A stretch of 64,000 bases of DNA, from assembly GCA_030425705.1 (NCBI GenBank), contig JAUHZU010000006.1:1-64000 (forward strand), given 5' to 3'. The notes below the pieces were generated by a model that was not told the DNA's origin, ran no database searches, and was given only the letters and a program-made list of their open reading frames with translations. A program made the position numbers and the translations under genes. The stretch is from Phycisphaerae bacterium. GTDB lineage: Bacteria; Planctomycetota; Phycisphaerae; Phycisphaerales; Phycisphaeraceae. The first letter of the stretch is position 1. Each line of letters begins with the position of its first letter. Shown here piece after piece: positions 31,737 to 40,778 of this stretch.

Positions 31737-34017
31737 GCCGCTGCACCTGCGCAACGCGCCGACCCAGCAGACCCGGGACCTGACGTCGCAGGTCGTGCAC
31801 GTCCGCGCAGCGTCCGTCAACGAAGAGGCCCGCACGGTCGATGCCGTGCTTGCCACGGAGGTCGTCGCCCAGGTCTATGACTGGCGACGCGACGAGGTGA
31901 TCGACGAGGTGCTCTCGATCGGCGGCGTCGAGCACCCCGAGCAGGCCCCGTTCCTGGCGGTCCACAACCGCTGGGACATCGGCGCGGTGCTCGGGGCGCT
32001 CCGCAGCATCCGCACTGAGGGCAGCAACCTGATCGGCACGCTGCACTTCGACGACGACGAGGACGCCCAGCGCGCGTTCCGGAAGGTCACCCGCGGCTTC
32101 ATCACCGATGTCTCGGTCGGCTACCGCACCGTCGAGTGGATCGACATCCAGCCGGGTGAGAGCAAGAAGATCAACGGCCGCACGTACACGGCCGAGTCCC
32201 GCGTCCTGCGGGTCACCACCAAGTGGGAACTTCGCGAGGTGTCTTTGGTGCCGATCGGTGCCGACCCTAACGCCAAGATTCGAGAACAACCGGGCAGCGT
32301 TGCCCATACCGAGAGGACCCATCCCATGAAGCTGAATCGCAAGACCCGTCGTTACCTGGAGTCCATCGGCGTTGTCCGGTCGGACATGTCCGAGGCCGAG
32401 GCGTATGCCGCCTACCAGAACCTGGAAGGGTCGCAGCGTGAGCACGCCGATGCGGTCCAGGCCGACCCGGCCGCTTACAAGGATGATGGCGTGAATCGCG
32501 CCGCACCCCCGGCGAACAACCCGGACCCGGCCGAGCCGTCCGACACCGCCGACGACAACGGCGGCGAGGGTCAGCGGTCCGAGCCCGGCGGCGGCAACCG
32601 CAACGGCCAGGGCGGCGGCAACACCCCCGACCTGGCAGCCGAGCGGCAGCGTGCGGCCGAGGCCGAACGCGATCGCATCCGCGGCATCCAGGAGCTCGCC
32701 TCGGACATCACGCCGGCCGCGGTCGTGACCCGTGCGATCAACGAAGGGCTCACCGTCGAGCAGGCGTCGCTGGCGATCCTCGAGTCCGAGCGCGGGCTCC
32801 GCGGCGGGTCGGGCGACGGCCAGGGCCAGGCCCCGGCCGTACACACCCGCACGCTCGGCCGGACGGCGGCCGTGGCCGCGATGTCGGCCGGCCTCATCCT
32901 CCGCTGCGGGATGGGCCCCGAGCAGATCCAGGTAGCCAACTCCCTCAACCCCGACCAGCGCACCGCCGAGCAGGCCCGGGCCGCGGAGCAGGGCGAGCGG
33001 TTCTCGCACATGTCGGTGATCGACCTCTGCCGGGAGTGCCTCCGGCACGAGGGGCTGTCGGTCCACGGCAGCTACGCGGAGATCTTCCAGCGTGCGGTCA
33101 GCACCGCGTCGCTCACCCAGGTGTTCACCGATGCCGTGACGGCCTCGGTCGGCATGGGATTCGCCACCGCGCCCGACTCGACCCTGGGCTGGACGGACGA
33201 GACCGACGTGGCGAACTTCCGGACCCACACGGACATCACGCTCGGCAAGTCCAGCGGGCTCAAGAAGCTGGGCCGCAACGGGCACGCCCCGGACGCGACG
33301 ATCGATGACGAGGCCGAGACCTACTCGGTGGCTTCCTACGGCGAGAAGTTCATCCTCGGCGAAGACGACGCGATCGACGACAACTTCAGCGCGCTGTCCG
33401 AGATGCCGCGTGAGATGGCCGAGGAGGCCGCGCAGCTCCGGCCGGACCTGGTCTACGGGACGCTGCTGGCGAACGCCAACATGGCGGACGGCACGGCGCT
33501 GTTCCACGCCGACCACGCCAACCTCGGCACGACCAGCACGGCGCTTGCCGCGGCGACGCTCCAGGCCGGGATCGTCGCGATGGCGAAGCAGACCCGCGGC
33601 AACCGGCAGCTGAACATCCGCCCGCAGTACCTGCTGGTGCCGCAGGACCTGCGCTTCACGGCGATGCAGCTGATCAGCTCGGCCGAGATCCGCGAGTCGG
33701 CCGCGGCCAACGGCACGGCGAACGTCCTGGCCCAGGAGAACCTGCGGGTGATCTCGGAAAACCGCCTGGGTGTGGCCGGTGTGACGCACCCCGAGACCGG
33801 GACGGCCTATGCCGGCACCGCGACCAACTGGTTCCTCGCGGCCGCGCGGCGGACCGTCCGCGTCGCCTTCCTGGCCGGCCGCAACCGGCGTCCGCAGGTG
33901 CGTTCGTTCGTGCTGACCCAGGGCCAGTGGGGCATCGGCTGGGACCTCAAGCACATCATCGGCGTGTACGCCCGCGACCACCGCGGCCTCTACAAGGCCA
34001 CCGGTGCCGGCGCGTAG
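31729..34017 (+). CDS. Prohead protease fused to major capsid protein
   Basis: The 762-residue polyprotein has an N-terminal HK97-type prohead protease (about 1-195; VHNRWDIGAVLGALRSI with the His, and GFITDVSVGYRT with the Ser), a charged Gly/Asn/Glu-rich linker with coiled-coil potential (about 200-350, scaffold-like), and a C-terminal Mu gpT-like capsid domain (from about 430; TASLTQVFTDAVTASVGMGF, FHADHANLG). The protease presumably cleaves itself off the capsid part. GAGGAGG precedes the ATG. Confidence 0.9.
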   Translation: MSEPLHLRNAPTQQTRDLTSQVVHVRAASVNEEARTVDAVLATEVVAQVYDWRRDEVIDEVLSIGGVEHPEQAPFLAVHNRWDIGAVLGALRSIRTEGSNLIGTLHFDDDEDAQRAFRKVTRGFITDVSVGYRTVEWIDIQPGESKKINGRTYTAESRVLRVTTKWELREVSLVPIGADPNAKIREQPGSVAHTERTHPMKLNRKTRRYLESIGVVRSDMSEAEAYAAYQNLEGSQREHADAVQADPAAYKDDGVNRAAPPANNPDPAEPSDTADDNGGEGQRSEPGGGNRNGQGGGNTPDLAAERQRAAEAERDRIRGIQELASDITPAAVVTRAINEGLTVEQASLAILESERGLRGGSGDGQGQAPAVHTRTLGRTAAVAAMSAGLILRCGMGPEQIQVANSLNPDQRTAEQARAAEQGERFSHMSVIDLCRECLRHEGLSVHGSYAEIFQRAVSTASLTQVFTDAVTASVGMGFATAPDSTLGWTDETDVANFRTHTDITLGKSSGLKKLGRNGHAPDATIDDEAETYSVASYGEKFILGEDDAIDDNFSALSEMPREMAEEAAQLRPDLVYGTLLANANMADGTALFHADHANLGTTSTALAAATLQAGIVAMAKQTRGNRQLNIRPQYLLVPQDLRFTAMQLISSAEIRESAAANGTANVLAQENLRVISENRLGVAGVTHPETGTAYAGTATNWFLAAARRTVRVAFLAGRNRRPQVRSFVLTQGQWGIGWDLKHIIGVYARDHRGLYKATGAGA

Positions 34018-34100
34018 GCGATGGACTCGACCCCCGCACGGAGCCGGGTAGCCCCGGCCCCGTGTTTTCGACCGACACCACCCCTCACACGGAGCACGTC

Positions 34101-34565
34101 ATGCCGCAGAAGCCCAAGAACAACAAGGCGTCCGGGTCCGAGTCCCAGGCCACCGCTGATTCAGCGAAGCCCGAGGACAAGGCCAAGGCGGACGCTGCGT
34201 CTGCCCCCGAGGGCGACGTCAAGTCCGAAGACGCGGCGACGCCGCAGGCCCCCGAGACTGCGGCCGCCGCGGACCCTCAAGCACCCAAAGGCGGCGATCC
34301 CAACGACAACGACGATCCCGATGGCGTCAAGGCGCCAACCCCCCAGGCCGGCGAGTGCGTGCTCGTCCTCAAGCGGGACGCGGCGCTGGGCAACGGGACA
34401 CGCAAGAAGGGTGAGGTGCTCTGCGCCATCCAACGCGGCGATGACGGGCACCTGGACTTCGACTCGGCCGTGCCGGTCGAAGGGGTAGAGCCCGTCGAGC
34501 TGGAGACCGCCTTCCGCAACCTGCACCTGCTCGATGTCCTGACACCGACCGCCGACGCCCGTTGA
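34101..34565 (+). CDS. Head-associated protein with disordered N-terminus
   Basis: The product has 154 residues. The first 85 are Ala/Lys/Asp/Pro-rich and probably unstructured. The C-terminal 65 form a small beta domain (CVLVLKRDAALGNGTRKKGE). It follows the capsid gene, where lambda-like phages have decoration or gpFI-type proteins. No family is recognised. Confidence 0.65.
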   Translation: MPQKPKNNKASGSESQATADSAKPEDKAKADAASAPEGDVKSEDAATPQAPETAAAADPQAPKGGDPNDNDDPDGVKAPTPQAGECVLVLKRDAALGNGTRKKGEVLCAIQRGDDGHLDFDSAVPVEGVEPVELETAFRNLHLLDVLTPTADAR

Positions 34566-34644
34566 CCCGGCCGGCGATACGCACCCGGCCGAGTGGCCGA
34601 CGCACTGAAACGAACCGTTCCCCTTCACGAAAGCGAGAACCCCC

Positions 34645-35031
34645 ATGGCAACCCCTGAAGCCACCCTGCTCGGCGGCGAACACCGGACGATCCCGTACAC
34701 CCTCACCGCCAACGCGGTCAGCGGCGAGCTGATCAAGCTCTCGGATGACCGCATGGCCGTGGTCACCGGCCTTGACGCCAACGCGCTGCAGTCGGGCATG
34801 ACCACGCAGGTCGTGGTCGGCGGGCCGGTGCGGGTCTACAAGGCCAGCGCGACGGACCTCTCCAGCGCGCAGGACCCCTACTGGGACGTGACCGCCAACG
34901 CCGCCATCGCGGTCGGCTCGGCCGAGGCCGGCGACGTGCTGCTGGGCACCCGCATCGGCGGCGGTGCGACGGGCCAGACCTACGTCGACATCGACCTCAA
35001 CGCCGCGGTTGGCACCGTGGATGCCGGCTAA
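34645..35031 (+). CDS. Capsid decoration protein, DUF2190 type
   Basis: The 128-residue protein is beta-rich with alternating small residues: NAVSGELIKLSDDRMAVVTG, VVVGGPVRVYKA, AEAGDVLLGTRIGGGATGQT. This is the pattern and length of DUF2190 decoration proteins, which usually follow the capsid gene. It probably stabilises the shell. Confidence 0.8.
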   Translation: MATPEATLLGGEHRTIPYTLTANAVSGELIKLSDDRMAVVTGLDANALQSGMTTQVVVGGPVRVYKASATDLSSAQDPYWDVTANAAIAVGSAEAGDVLLGTRIGGGATGQTYVDIDLNAAVGTVDAG

Positions 35032-35117
35032 TCGATCGCTGTCGCGTGGCGCGGTCGGCCGGTGGTGTCATCATCCGGGCCGGCCGCCCACGCGTGGCGC
35101 TTCCTCGAGGAGGACCG

Positions 35118-35471
35118 ATGGGCGCGTTCCGCGAACTGGCGAAGGAGGCCCTTGGGCCGGCGTTGATGGCCGTGCACGGAGAGTCCTGCAAGGCCCACCT
35201 GCCGACCGGGGGCGTCGTGCTGATCAACGCACGCCCGTTCGACGCCAAGCTCATCGCCCGCACCGAGCACCGCAAGCAGGCCCTGGGCCACCGGCTGGTG
35301 CTCCAGGTCGCCAAGGAGGAGCTGCCGGCCATCGTCAAGCAGAAGACCCTCATCACGTTCCCGGGTGAGTGGGTGGGATCGAGCGAGCCCACCGTCAAGT
35401 GGGTTGTCACCGGGACCATCGACAACACCGCCTCACCTGCCCACTGGTTCCTGGGCATGGCCCCCCGATAG
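35118..35471 (+). CDS. Head-tail joining protein (gpFII-like position)
   Basis: The product has 117 residues. It is a beta-rich small protein (GGVVLINARPFDAKLIARTE, LVLQVAKEELPA) between the decoration and tail Z-like genes, where lambda encodes FII. Sequence support for the name is weak; the assignment is positional. GAGGAGGA precedes the ATG by 3 bases. Confidence 0.6.
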   Translation: MGAFRELAKEALGPALMAVHGESCKAHLPTGGVVLINARPFDAKLIARTEHRKQALGHRLVLQVAKEELPAIVKQKTLITFPGEWVGSSEPTVKWVVTGTIDNTASPAHWFLGMAPR

Positions 35472-35473
35472 CG

Positions 35474-36127
35474 ATGCCTGTAGAGCACCACGTCCAACTC
35501 GATCAACGCCAGCTCCGTCGGTACGAGGGGGCGCTGCGGACGGTGCGGAACGGCCTGCCCCGGGCCAACGCCTGGGCGCTCCGGCGCACGGTGTCCGAGT
35601 CGCGCAAGCGGATCACGCGCGGGCTGTCTCAGGAGATCGCGGTCCCGCAGAAGAAGCTGTACCAGCGCGGCTCGCGCCGTCGGCCGGTGCACGAAGGCCT
35701 GGAACGCCGGGGCTCGGTGGTCGTGGGCGGTCGCGTAACGATCGACAAGGGGCGTCTACCCCTGGGCCGGTTCTCACCGAAGCAGCACTGGAAGAGCAAG
35801 GCAACGGGCCTGGGCCGTGATGCCTCGGGCAAGTTCCAGTCCACCGGCCGAGCCCGGGTCCGCACGCGTGTCAGCTACAAGATCCTCCGGTCCGGCAGCC
35901 GGAAGAAGATCACCGACGCATTCCTGGTCGAGATGAAGAGCGGCTACGAGGGGATCTTCCGCCGCGAGGGCAAGGGCCGCTACCCGCTCTACGAACTGCA
36001 CGGCCCCTCGGTCCCGCAGGTCGCGGAGAAGAACGCGGCGGTCCAGCGGGTCCTCCGGACCGAGGCCGCTGAGATCTACCTCAAGAACGTCTCGACGCGC
36101 ACGCAGTACCTCCTGGAGCGTGTGTGA
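35474..36127 (+). CDS. Minor tail protein Z-like
   Basis: The 217-residue basic protein (RRTVSESRKRITRGLSQEIA, KLYQRGSRRRP, and a C-terminal YLKNVSTRTQYLLERV) has the character and place of the GPZ family of tail completion proteins, located just before gpU. It starts 2 bases after the previous stop and overlaps the next ATG by one base. Confidence 0.75.
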   Translation: MPVEHHVQLDQRQLRRYEGALRTVRNGLPRANAWALRRTVSESRKRITRGLSQEIAVPQKKLYQRGSRRRPVHEGLERRGSVVVGGRVTIDKGRLPLGRFSPKQHWKSKATGLGRDASGKFQSTGRARVRTRVSYKILRSGSRKKITDAFLVEMKSGYEGIFRREGKGRYPLYELHGPSVPQVAEKNAAVQRVLRTEAAEIYLKNVSTRTQYLLERV

Positions 36128-36675
36128 TGCCCGAGAAGCTGACCATCAAGCGGCGGATCGAGCTGCAGCTCATCGCCATCGTCGGGGCCGCGCTGCCCGG
36201 CTGGATGGACGAAGAGATCACGGCCGGCCGGGCGTCGGCCGAGGACAAGACGCGCGCCGACGCCACCGAGTTCGACCTGCTGGGCACCGACGACTCGCGC
36301 TTCAGCATGTACCTGGACGGCGGCGAAGAGGAGATCGAGGAGGGCTCGCAGGGCACCGGCGGGACGGTCGGGCGCACGATGCAGGTCCTGCTCGCGACCC
36401 GCGCGCCGTCGGTGTCGGCCGGCGACGAGCCGGCGAACGCCGCGCACGGGCGCTGGCTCGGACGGATGGAGCAGGCCGTGATGGCCGACCCCTACCTGAT
36501 CGAGGACGGCACCGGGGAGCCGCTCTCGACGGAGGTCCTGGTCACCGACACGCTGCGCGGCCCGCTCGCCGAGGAGATGCCCGAGCAGTCCTCCATGATC
36601 GTGATCGAAGTCACCTACGAAACGCTGCGCGGCAACCCGTACCAGGGCCCCGCGAACACCGAAAGGACCGGCTGA
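36127..36675 (+). CDS. Tail terminator-like protein (gpU position)
   Basis: The product has 182 residues. The first part is helical (LTIKRRIELQLIAIVGAALP) and the rest alpha/beta, ending with SSMIVIEVTYETLRGNPY, the end-strand seen in tail terminators. It lies between the Z-like and tube genes exactly as gpU does. Confidence 0.7.
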   Translation: MPEKLTIKRRIELQLIAIVGAALPGWMDEEITAGRASAEDKTRADATEFDLLGTDDSRFSMYLDGGEEEIEEGSQGTGGTVGRTMQVLLATRAPSVSAGDEPANAAHGRWLGRMEQAVMADPYLIEDGTGEPLSTEVLVTDTLRGPLAEEMPEQSSMIVIEVTYETLRGNPYQGPANTERTG

Positions 36676-36678
36676 CCC

Positions 36679-37620
36679 ATGCCCACCAACCCACCGATCA
36701 ACACCCGGATGGCCCTGCTCGGCGCGCTGGTCGAGACGACCTCCGGCACCGCGAACGTGCCGACCGTGGCGCTCCCCAACTCGCAGATCTTCGACATCGT
36801 CTGCGAGCCGGACGGCCTGTACGAGGGGGGTGAGGTCCGCCCCGACGGCAACCACGGCGGGTCGGCCAAGCGCAACAAGACCGTGCAGAAGGGCAAGCTC
36901 ACCTTCAAGATGCGGCTCCGGCACCTGGACGGCCTGTACACCCTGCTCCGCGGCTGCGGCTTTGTGATCAGCGGCGACGACGACGAGATCGCGAAGCCGT
37001 CCTGGGTCAACTTCGCGGTGCGGGAGACGCTCACGTTCCGGGTGTGGCAGGGCGGCACATACAAGCAGATCTACGGCGCGAACGGGACGTGCAAGATCGC
37101 GCCCGAAGGCCCGGGCCAGGCCGTGATCGCCGAGTTCGAATACATGGGCCTCTGGGCCGCGCCGGGCGACCAGGCGATGCCGAGCGACCCGACGCTGACC
37201 ACGGCCGCGTTCCGCGCTGCCGGCATGACGATCAGCGTGGGCGGCGGGAGCATCCCGCAGATCGACGGCTGGGAGCTGGACATGGGCCAGGAGGTCGCGC
37301 CGCGTCAGGACATCACCGCGGACTCGGCCCTCCACCGCTTCCAGGTCGAAGACGGGTCCCCCAAGCTCACGATCGCCCCCGAGTACCGGCTGGTCGCGCA
37401 CTACGACCACTACGGCCTGCTCCTGGCAGGGACGCAGCAGGCGGTTTCGTTCGTGCTGACCGACGGCACGAACACGCTCACGATCGCCGCGGCGGCGGCA
37501 CAGCGGATCTCCGGCGGCGACGGCTCCCGTGAGAAGAAGCGGACCGTGCCCACCGAGCTCGAGCTGCAGAAGGACAGCAGCGGCGACGACCTCACGCTCA
37601 CCTACTCGGTGCCGGCGTAG
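36679..37620 (+). CDS. Major tail tube protein
   Basis: The 313-residue beta-rich protein precedes the tail chaperone and tape measure genes, the constant position of gpV. It has long alternating strands (KGKLTFKMRLRHLDGLYTLL, CKIAPEGPGQAVIAEFEYMG) and a C-terminal SREKKRTVPTELELQKD stretch. It is longer than lambda V (246). Confidence 0.8.
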   Translation: MPTNPPINTRMALLGALVETTSGTANVPTVALPNSQIFDIVCEPDGLYEGGEVRPDGNHGGSAKRNKTVQKGKLTFKMRLRHLDGLYTLLRGCGFVISGDDDEIAKPSWVNFAVRETLTFRVWQGGTYKQIYGANGTCKIAPEGPGQAVIAEFEYMGLWAAPGDQAMPSDPTLTTAAFRAAGMTISVGGGSIPQIDGWELDMGQEVAPRQDITADSALHRFQVEDGSPKLTIAPEYRLVAHYDHYGLLLAGTQQAVSFVLTDGTNTLTIAAAAAQRISGGDGSREKKRTVPTELELQKDSSGDDLTLTYSVPA

Positions 37621-37693
37621 GTCGGTCTGAACTGAAACGTTTCTGAAACAAACCACCCCCGATTGTGCCGCACCCAGGCACCAGGAGCCCGTC

Positions 37694-38023
37694 ATGGAGC
37701 CCAAGTTCGAAGAGATCCGGCAAGCCCTCTGCCTCAGCCGCGGGGGGTGGCAGAACATGCCCCGCACCGAGGTCGAGAAGGGCTGGCAGTCGCTGACCGA
37801 AGAGCAGCGGCGCGGCTACCTCGAGCGGCTCCGGAAGCTGCCCGCGAAGGACCGCAAGGCCTTCGCCGACGAGCTGCCCAAGCTCCCCTCCGAGAAGCAA
37901 GCCCCGGAGCCGATGCCCGCGGGCGACGAGTTCGCACCCCAACCCAAGGCGGATGATGACACCACCGACCCCAACACCCACCCCCCCGATTCCGACCCCC
38001 AAGCCGATCGCACTGACGGCTGA
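37694..38023 (+). CDS. Small protein upstream of the tail chaperone
   Basis: The product has 109 residues. A helical, charged first half (EKGWQSLTEEQRRGYLERLR, KLPAKDRKAF) is followed by an unstructured acidic/Pro tail. Its last 71 bases overlap the start of the chaperone gene in another frame. Function unknown; probably part of tail assembly. Confidence 0.65.
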   Translation: MEPKFEEIRQALCLSRGGWQNMPRTEVEKGWQSLTEEQRRGYLERLRKLPAKDRKAFADELPKLPSEKQAPEPMPAGDEFAPQPKADDDTTDPNTHPPDSDPQADRTDG

Positions 38024-38881
38024 TGGCCGGGTCGAGATCGTCTTCCCCGGCGATCTCGGTAAGCCGGACGCGAGCCGGCCGCGCTTCCTGTTCCCGGCGC
38101 TGAGGCGCCGCCAGCAGCGGGTCCTCAATGACCTGCATGCACGCATGGTGGCGATGGATGACACGGCCACGCCTACCGAGCAGGACGCGCTGTTCGACGA
38201 CATCGCGGCCGCGCTAAAGCAGTACGTCCTGGGTTGGCACCACCAGACCGATGAGCGTGGCAATCCGGTCGCGTTCTCGGCCGACGCCCTGGACGACGTG
38301 CTCGACGACGCCGGGCTGATGTACCTGTTCGAGACGCTCTACAACGCCCGGTTCGTGACGGCCGACCAAAAAAAAGAATTCGCGCTGCCGTCCACGTCGA
38401 GTACGCAGCATTCGACCAGCTCCCCGGAGGGGGCTTTGCCCACGGCAGCGACGACAACCCCCACTGGATCCGCTGCGTTGGATGCGAAGGCCGCTACACC
38501 GGCTGGCAGCGCTGGATCGATGGGCTCGGGTGGGTCCCCGAGACCGCCTGGTCCCGACGCGCTGATGACCCCGGTGCGGCAGCAGCAGCAGGGGCTGGAG
38601 AACGAGTCCAGCTGCTCACCTGCGAGCATTGCGGCGGTGAGGGAAGGCAGCCCATCACCGGCGATCCCAGCGACCTGATCACGGAGGACATCGCCGAGCT
38701 GCTGACCATCAGCTCGATGCTCGAACGTGGGTTGCCGGCGTTCCCCGAGCCGGGCGGGTGGTTCGACCAGACCAGCCAGTTCTGCCACGCGTTCCAGTTC
38801 ATCATGGCCGAGCGGTGTGCGGTGCGGGAGGAGCTCGGGTTGACACGGATCGGCGACACGGACTTCAAGACCGATGGCTAA
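37953..38881 (+). CDS. Tail assembly chaperone with programmed -1 frameshift (G/GT-like)
   Basis: Reading starts at ATG 37953 and continues 141 codons to the slippery A-AAA-AAA at 38369-38375. A -1 slip then enters a frame of 168 residues ending at TAA 38879-38881, giving a 309-residue product. The shifted part is clearly protein-like: zinc-type Cys pairs (CVGCEGRYTGW, LTCEHCGGEGR) and ELLTISSMLERGLPAFPEPG. Its stop overlaps the tape measure start by 8 bases. Without the slip the zero frame ends at 38678 after a low-complexity Ser/Thr/Pro run. A fixed ratio of short and long chaperone is required for tail assembly in lambda-like phages. Confidence 0.85.
38369..38375 (+). promoter_or_regulatory. 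-1 frameshift slippery site A AAA AAA
   Basis: In the zero frame the codons are CAA AAA AAA GAA; eight A in a row occur nowhere else in the late genes. A_AAA_AAA is a standard X_XXY_YYZ heptamer that lets both tRNA-Lys slip by one base. Confidence 0.85.
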
Positions 38882-40769
38882 CACTAAGCGGCTAGACCTG
38901 ATCCTCGGCGCGAAGGACCGATCGTCCAAGACCATCGGTGGGGTCGGCCGCGCGCTGGGGGGCTTGAAGACCAAGGTCCTCGCGCTGGGCGCGGCGCTGG
39001 GGGCCGGGCTCAGCATCGGCGCGGTCGTGCAGTTCACCCGCGGGTCGGTGGCCGCGTTCATGGAGCAGGAGCAGGCGGTCCAGGACCTGACGACGGCCCT
39101 GATGCTGGCCGGTGACGAGACGGCGTCCGGGCTCCCCAAACTGCGGGAGTTCGCCTCAGAATTGCAGGCCGTCACCACCCAGGGCGACGAGGCCACGCTC
39201 AAGCTGGCCGCGTATGTCTCGCAGCTCGGCAACCTGTCTGGTGACGCGCTGCAGTCGGCGACGGCCGCGACGCTGGGCCTGGCCCGGGCCACCGGCCAGG
39301 GGCAGGAGATCATGGCCCGGGCCTACCTCAACGCCCTCGAGGGCAACTTCACGTCGCTGCAGCGGTATGTGCCGGCGTTGCGGTCGGCGACGACGGAGCA
39401 GGAGAAGATGGCGATCGTGCAGGGCCTGGCGTCCAAGGGGCTCACGCTGATGGGCTCGGACGCGCAGACCACCCGCGGCGCGGTCCAGCAGATGCGCAAT
39501 AGCTGGGGCGACTTCCGCGAGATGATCGGCTCCAAGGTCGCGCCGATGATCGTGTCGCTGTCGGGCAAGGTGAAGGGCTTTGTGGAGCGGAACGGGCCGG
39601 CGGTGGCCGGCTTCATCGGCAACCTCATCCAGAAGGTCGGGCACGTGATCAGCGTGCTGCGGCCGAAGCTCGCGTCGATGATCACGTTCGTCTGGGGCAT
39701 CGTCCGGCGGGTAGTGAGCTTCATGCTCCCGGTGGTGCTTGCCCGGCTGGGCGTGGTCCGCCAGCTCGTGCTGACCGTGGTCGACGTCGTGATGTCGGCC
39801 GGCCGGGCAGTGGTCGGTGTCATCCGCTCGATCTTCCCGTCGATGGGCAAGGCCGGCGACATGATGACCAAGCTGCGCGACTTCACGACGCGGGCGCTGA
39901 TCACGATCGAGTACGGGCTCAAGAACTGGCGGCAGGTCGTGGAGCTGGCGATGCTGGCGAGCGCCCTGGACGTCGTGAAGTTCGCCAACCAGGTCACCTA
40001 CTTCTTCACATCGGTCATCCCCGACACGCTGAAGTGGCTGGGCAACAACTGGTCGAAGATCCTCACCGACCTGATGAACCTGACCGCGACCATGTTCAGC
40101 AACATGGCCGGCAACATCGTGCGGCTGGTGCGGAACATCCCCGGGCTGATCAGCGGCAGCGTTGATTTCTCGGACATCTGGACGCCGATCACCGAGGGCT
40201 TCACGGCCACCCTCACCGAGCTGCCGCGGATCGCGGCGCGGCAGGAGGGCAACCTCGAGCGGGCCCTCCGCGAGCAGGTCGAAGAGATCGGCGGGGGCCT
40301 GGCTGGCGGGTACCGCGAGTTCATGAGCCGCCGGCTGCGCGAGATCGGGGAGCAGTCCGGGTTCCTCGAAGGCCTGTTCGAGGGCGGCAGTGGGCGCGGG
40401 TTCTTCGCGCGGCTGTCGGACAAGTTCAAGGGTCAGCTCGATCTCGGCTCCCTCATCGACCAGGGCAACACGCCGGAGCTGGCCTTCAAGCTCAAGAAGC
40501 CCCCGAAGGGCAGCGCCCAGGAGGAGGAGATCAAGAGCGTGGTGCAGCAGCAGATCGGCGTGGACGCGCTGCAGATCAGCCGGCAGTTCCTGGGCATCGC
40601 GTCGCTGGCGGGCTCACGTGCCGCCAGGCCCCAGGAGCAGACCGCGACCAACACCGGCTCCCTGGTCGGGCTGATGCGCCGGATGATCTCGACCGCGGAG
40701 CGTCAGGTCGATGCGATCAAGGACATCAAGCCGGCCTCCCGGCACAGCCGGATCAAGCTCGCCTTCTAG
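38874..40769 (+). CDS. Tail tape measure protein
   Basis: The 631-residue protein sets tail length. It has an N-terminal hydrophobic segment (VLALGAALGAGLSIGAVVQF, about 34-53), a long helical region, several hydrophobic stretches between about 210 and 330, and a WGDFREMIGSKVAPMI motif common in tape measures. It is rather short, implying a tail of roughly 90-100 nm by the usual 0.15 nm per residue. It begins inside the chaperone's shifted frame. Confidence 0.9.
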   Translation: MANTKRLDLILGAKDRSSKTIGGVGRALGGLKTKVLALGAALGAGLSIGAVVQFTRGSVAAFMEQEQAVQDLTTALMLAGDETASGLPKLREFASELQAVTTQGDEATLKLAAYVSQLGNLSGDALQSATAATLGLARATGQGQEIMARAYLNALEGNFTSLQRYVPALRSATTEQEKMAIVQGLASKGLTLMGSDAQTTRGAVQQMRNSWGDFREMIGSKVAPMIVSLSGKVKGFVERNGPAVAGFIGNLIQKVGHVISVLRPKLASMITFVWGIVRRVVSFMLPVVLARLGVVRQLVLTVVDVVMSAGRAVVGVIRSIFPSMGKAGDMMTKLRDFTTRALITIEYGLKNWRQVVELAMLASALDVVKFANQVTYFFTSVIPDTLKWLGNNWSKILTDLMNLTATMFSNMAGNIVRLVRNIPGLISGSVDFSDIWTPITEGFTATLTELPRIAARQEGNLERALREQVEEIGGGLAGGYREFMSRRLREIGEQSGFLEGLFEGGSGRGFFARLSDKFKGQLDLGSLIDQGNTPELAFKLKKPPKGSAQEEEIKSVVQQQIGVDALQISRQFLGIASLAGSRAARPQEQTATNTGSLVGLMRRMISTAERQVDAIKDIKPASRHSRIKLAF

Positions 40770-40778
40770 GACACCCCC

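Noticed and set aside
37634-37643. GAAACGTTTC palindrome before the small tail gene
   Set aside because: A single 10-bp palindrome with no nearby promoter elements or repeats; may be chance.
38376-38678. Zero-frame end of the tail chaperone as an independent functional domain
   Set aside because: It is low-complexity Ser/Thr/Pro/Ala and overlaps a protein-like -1 frame; probably open by base composition.
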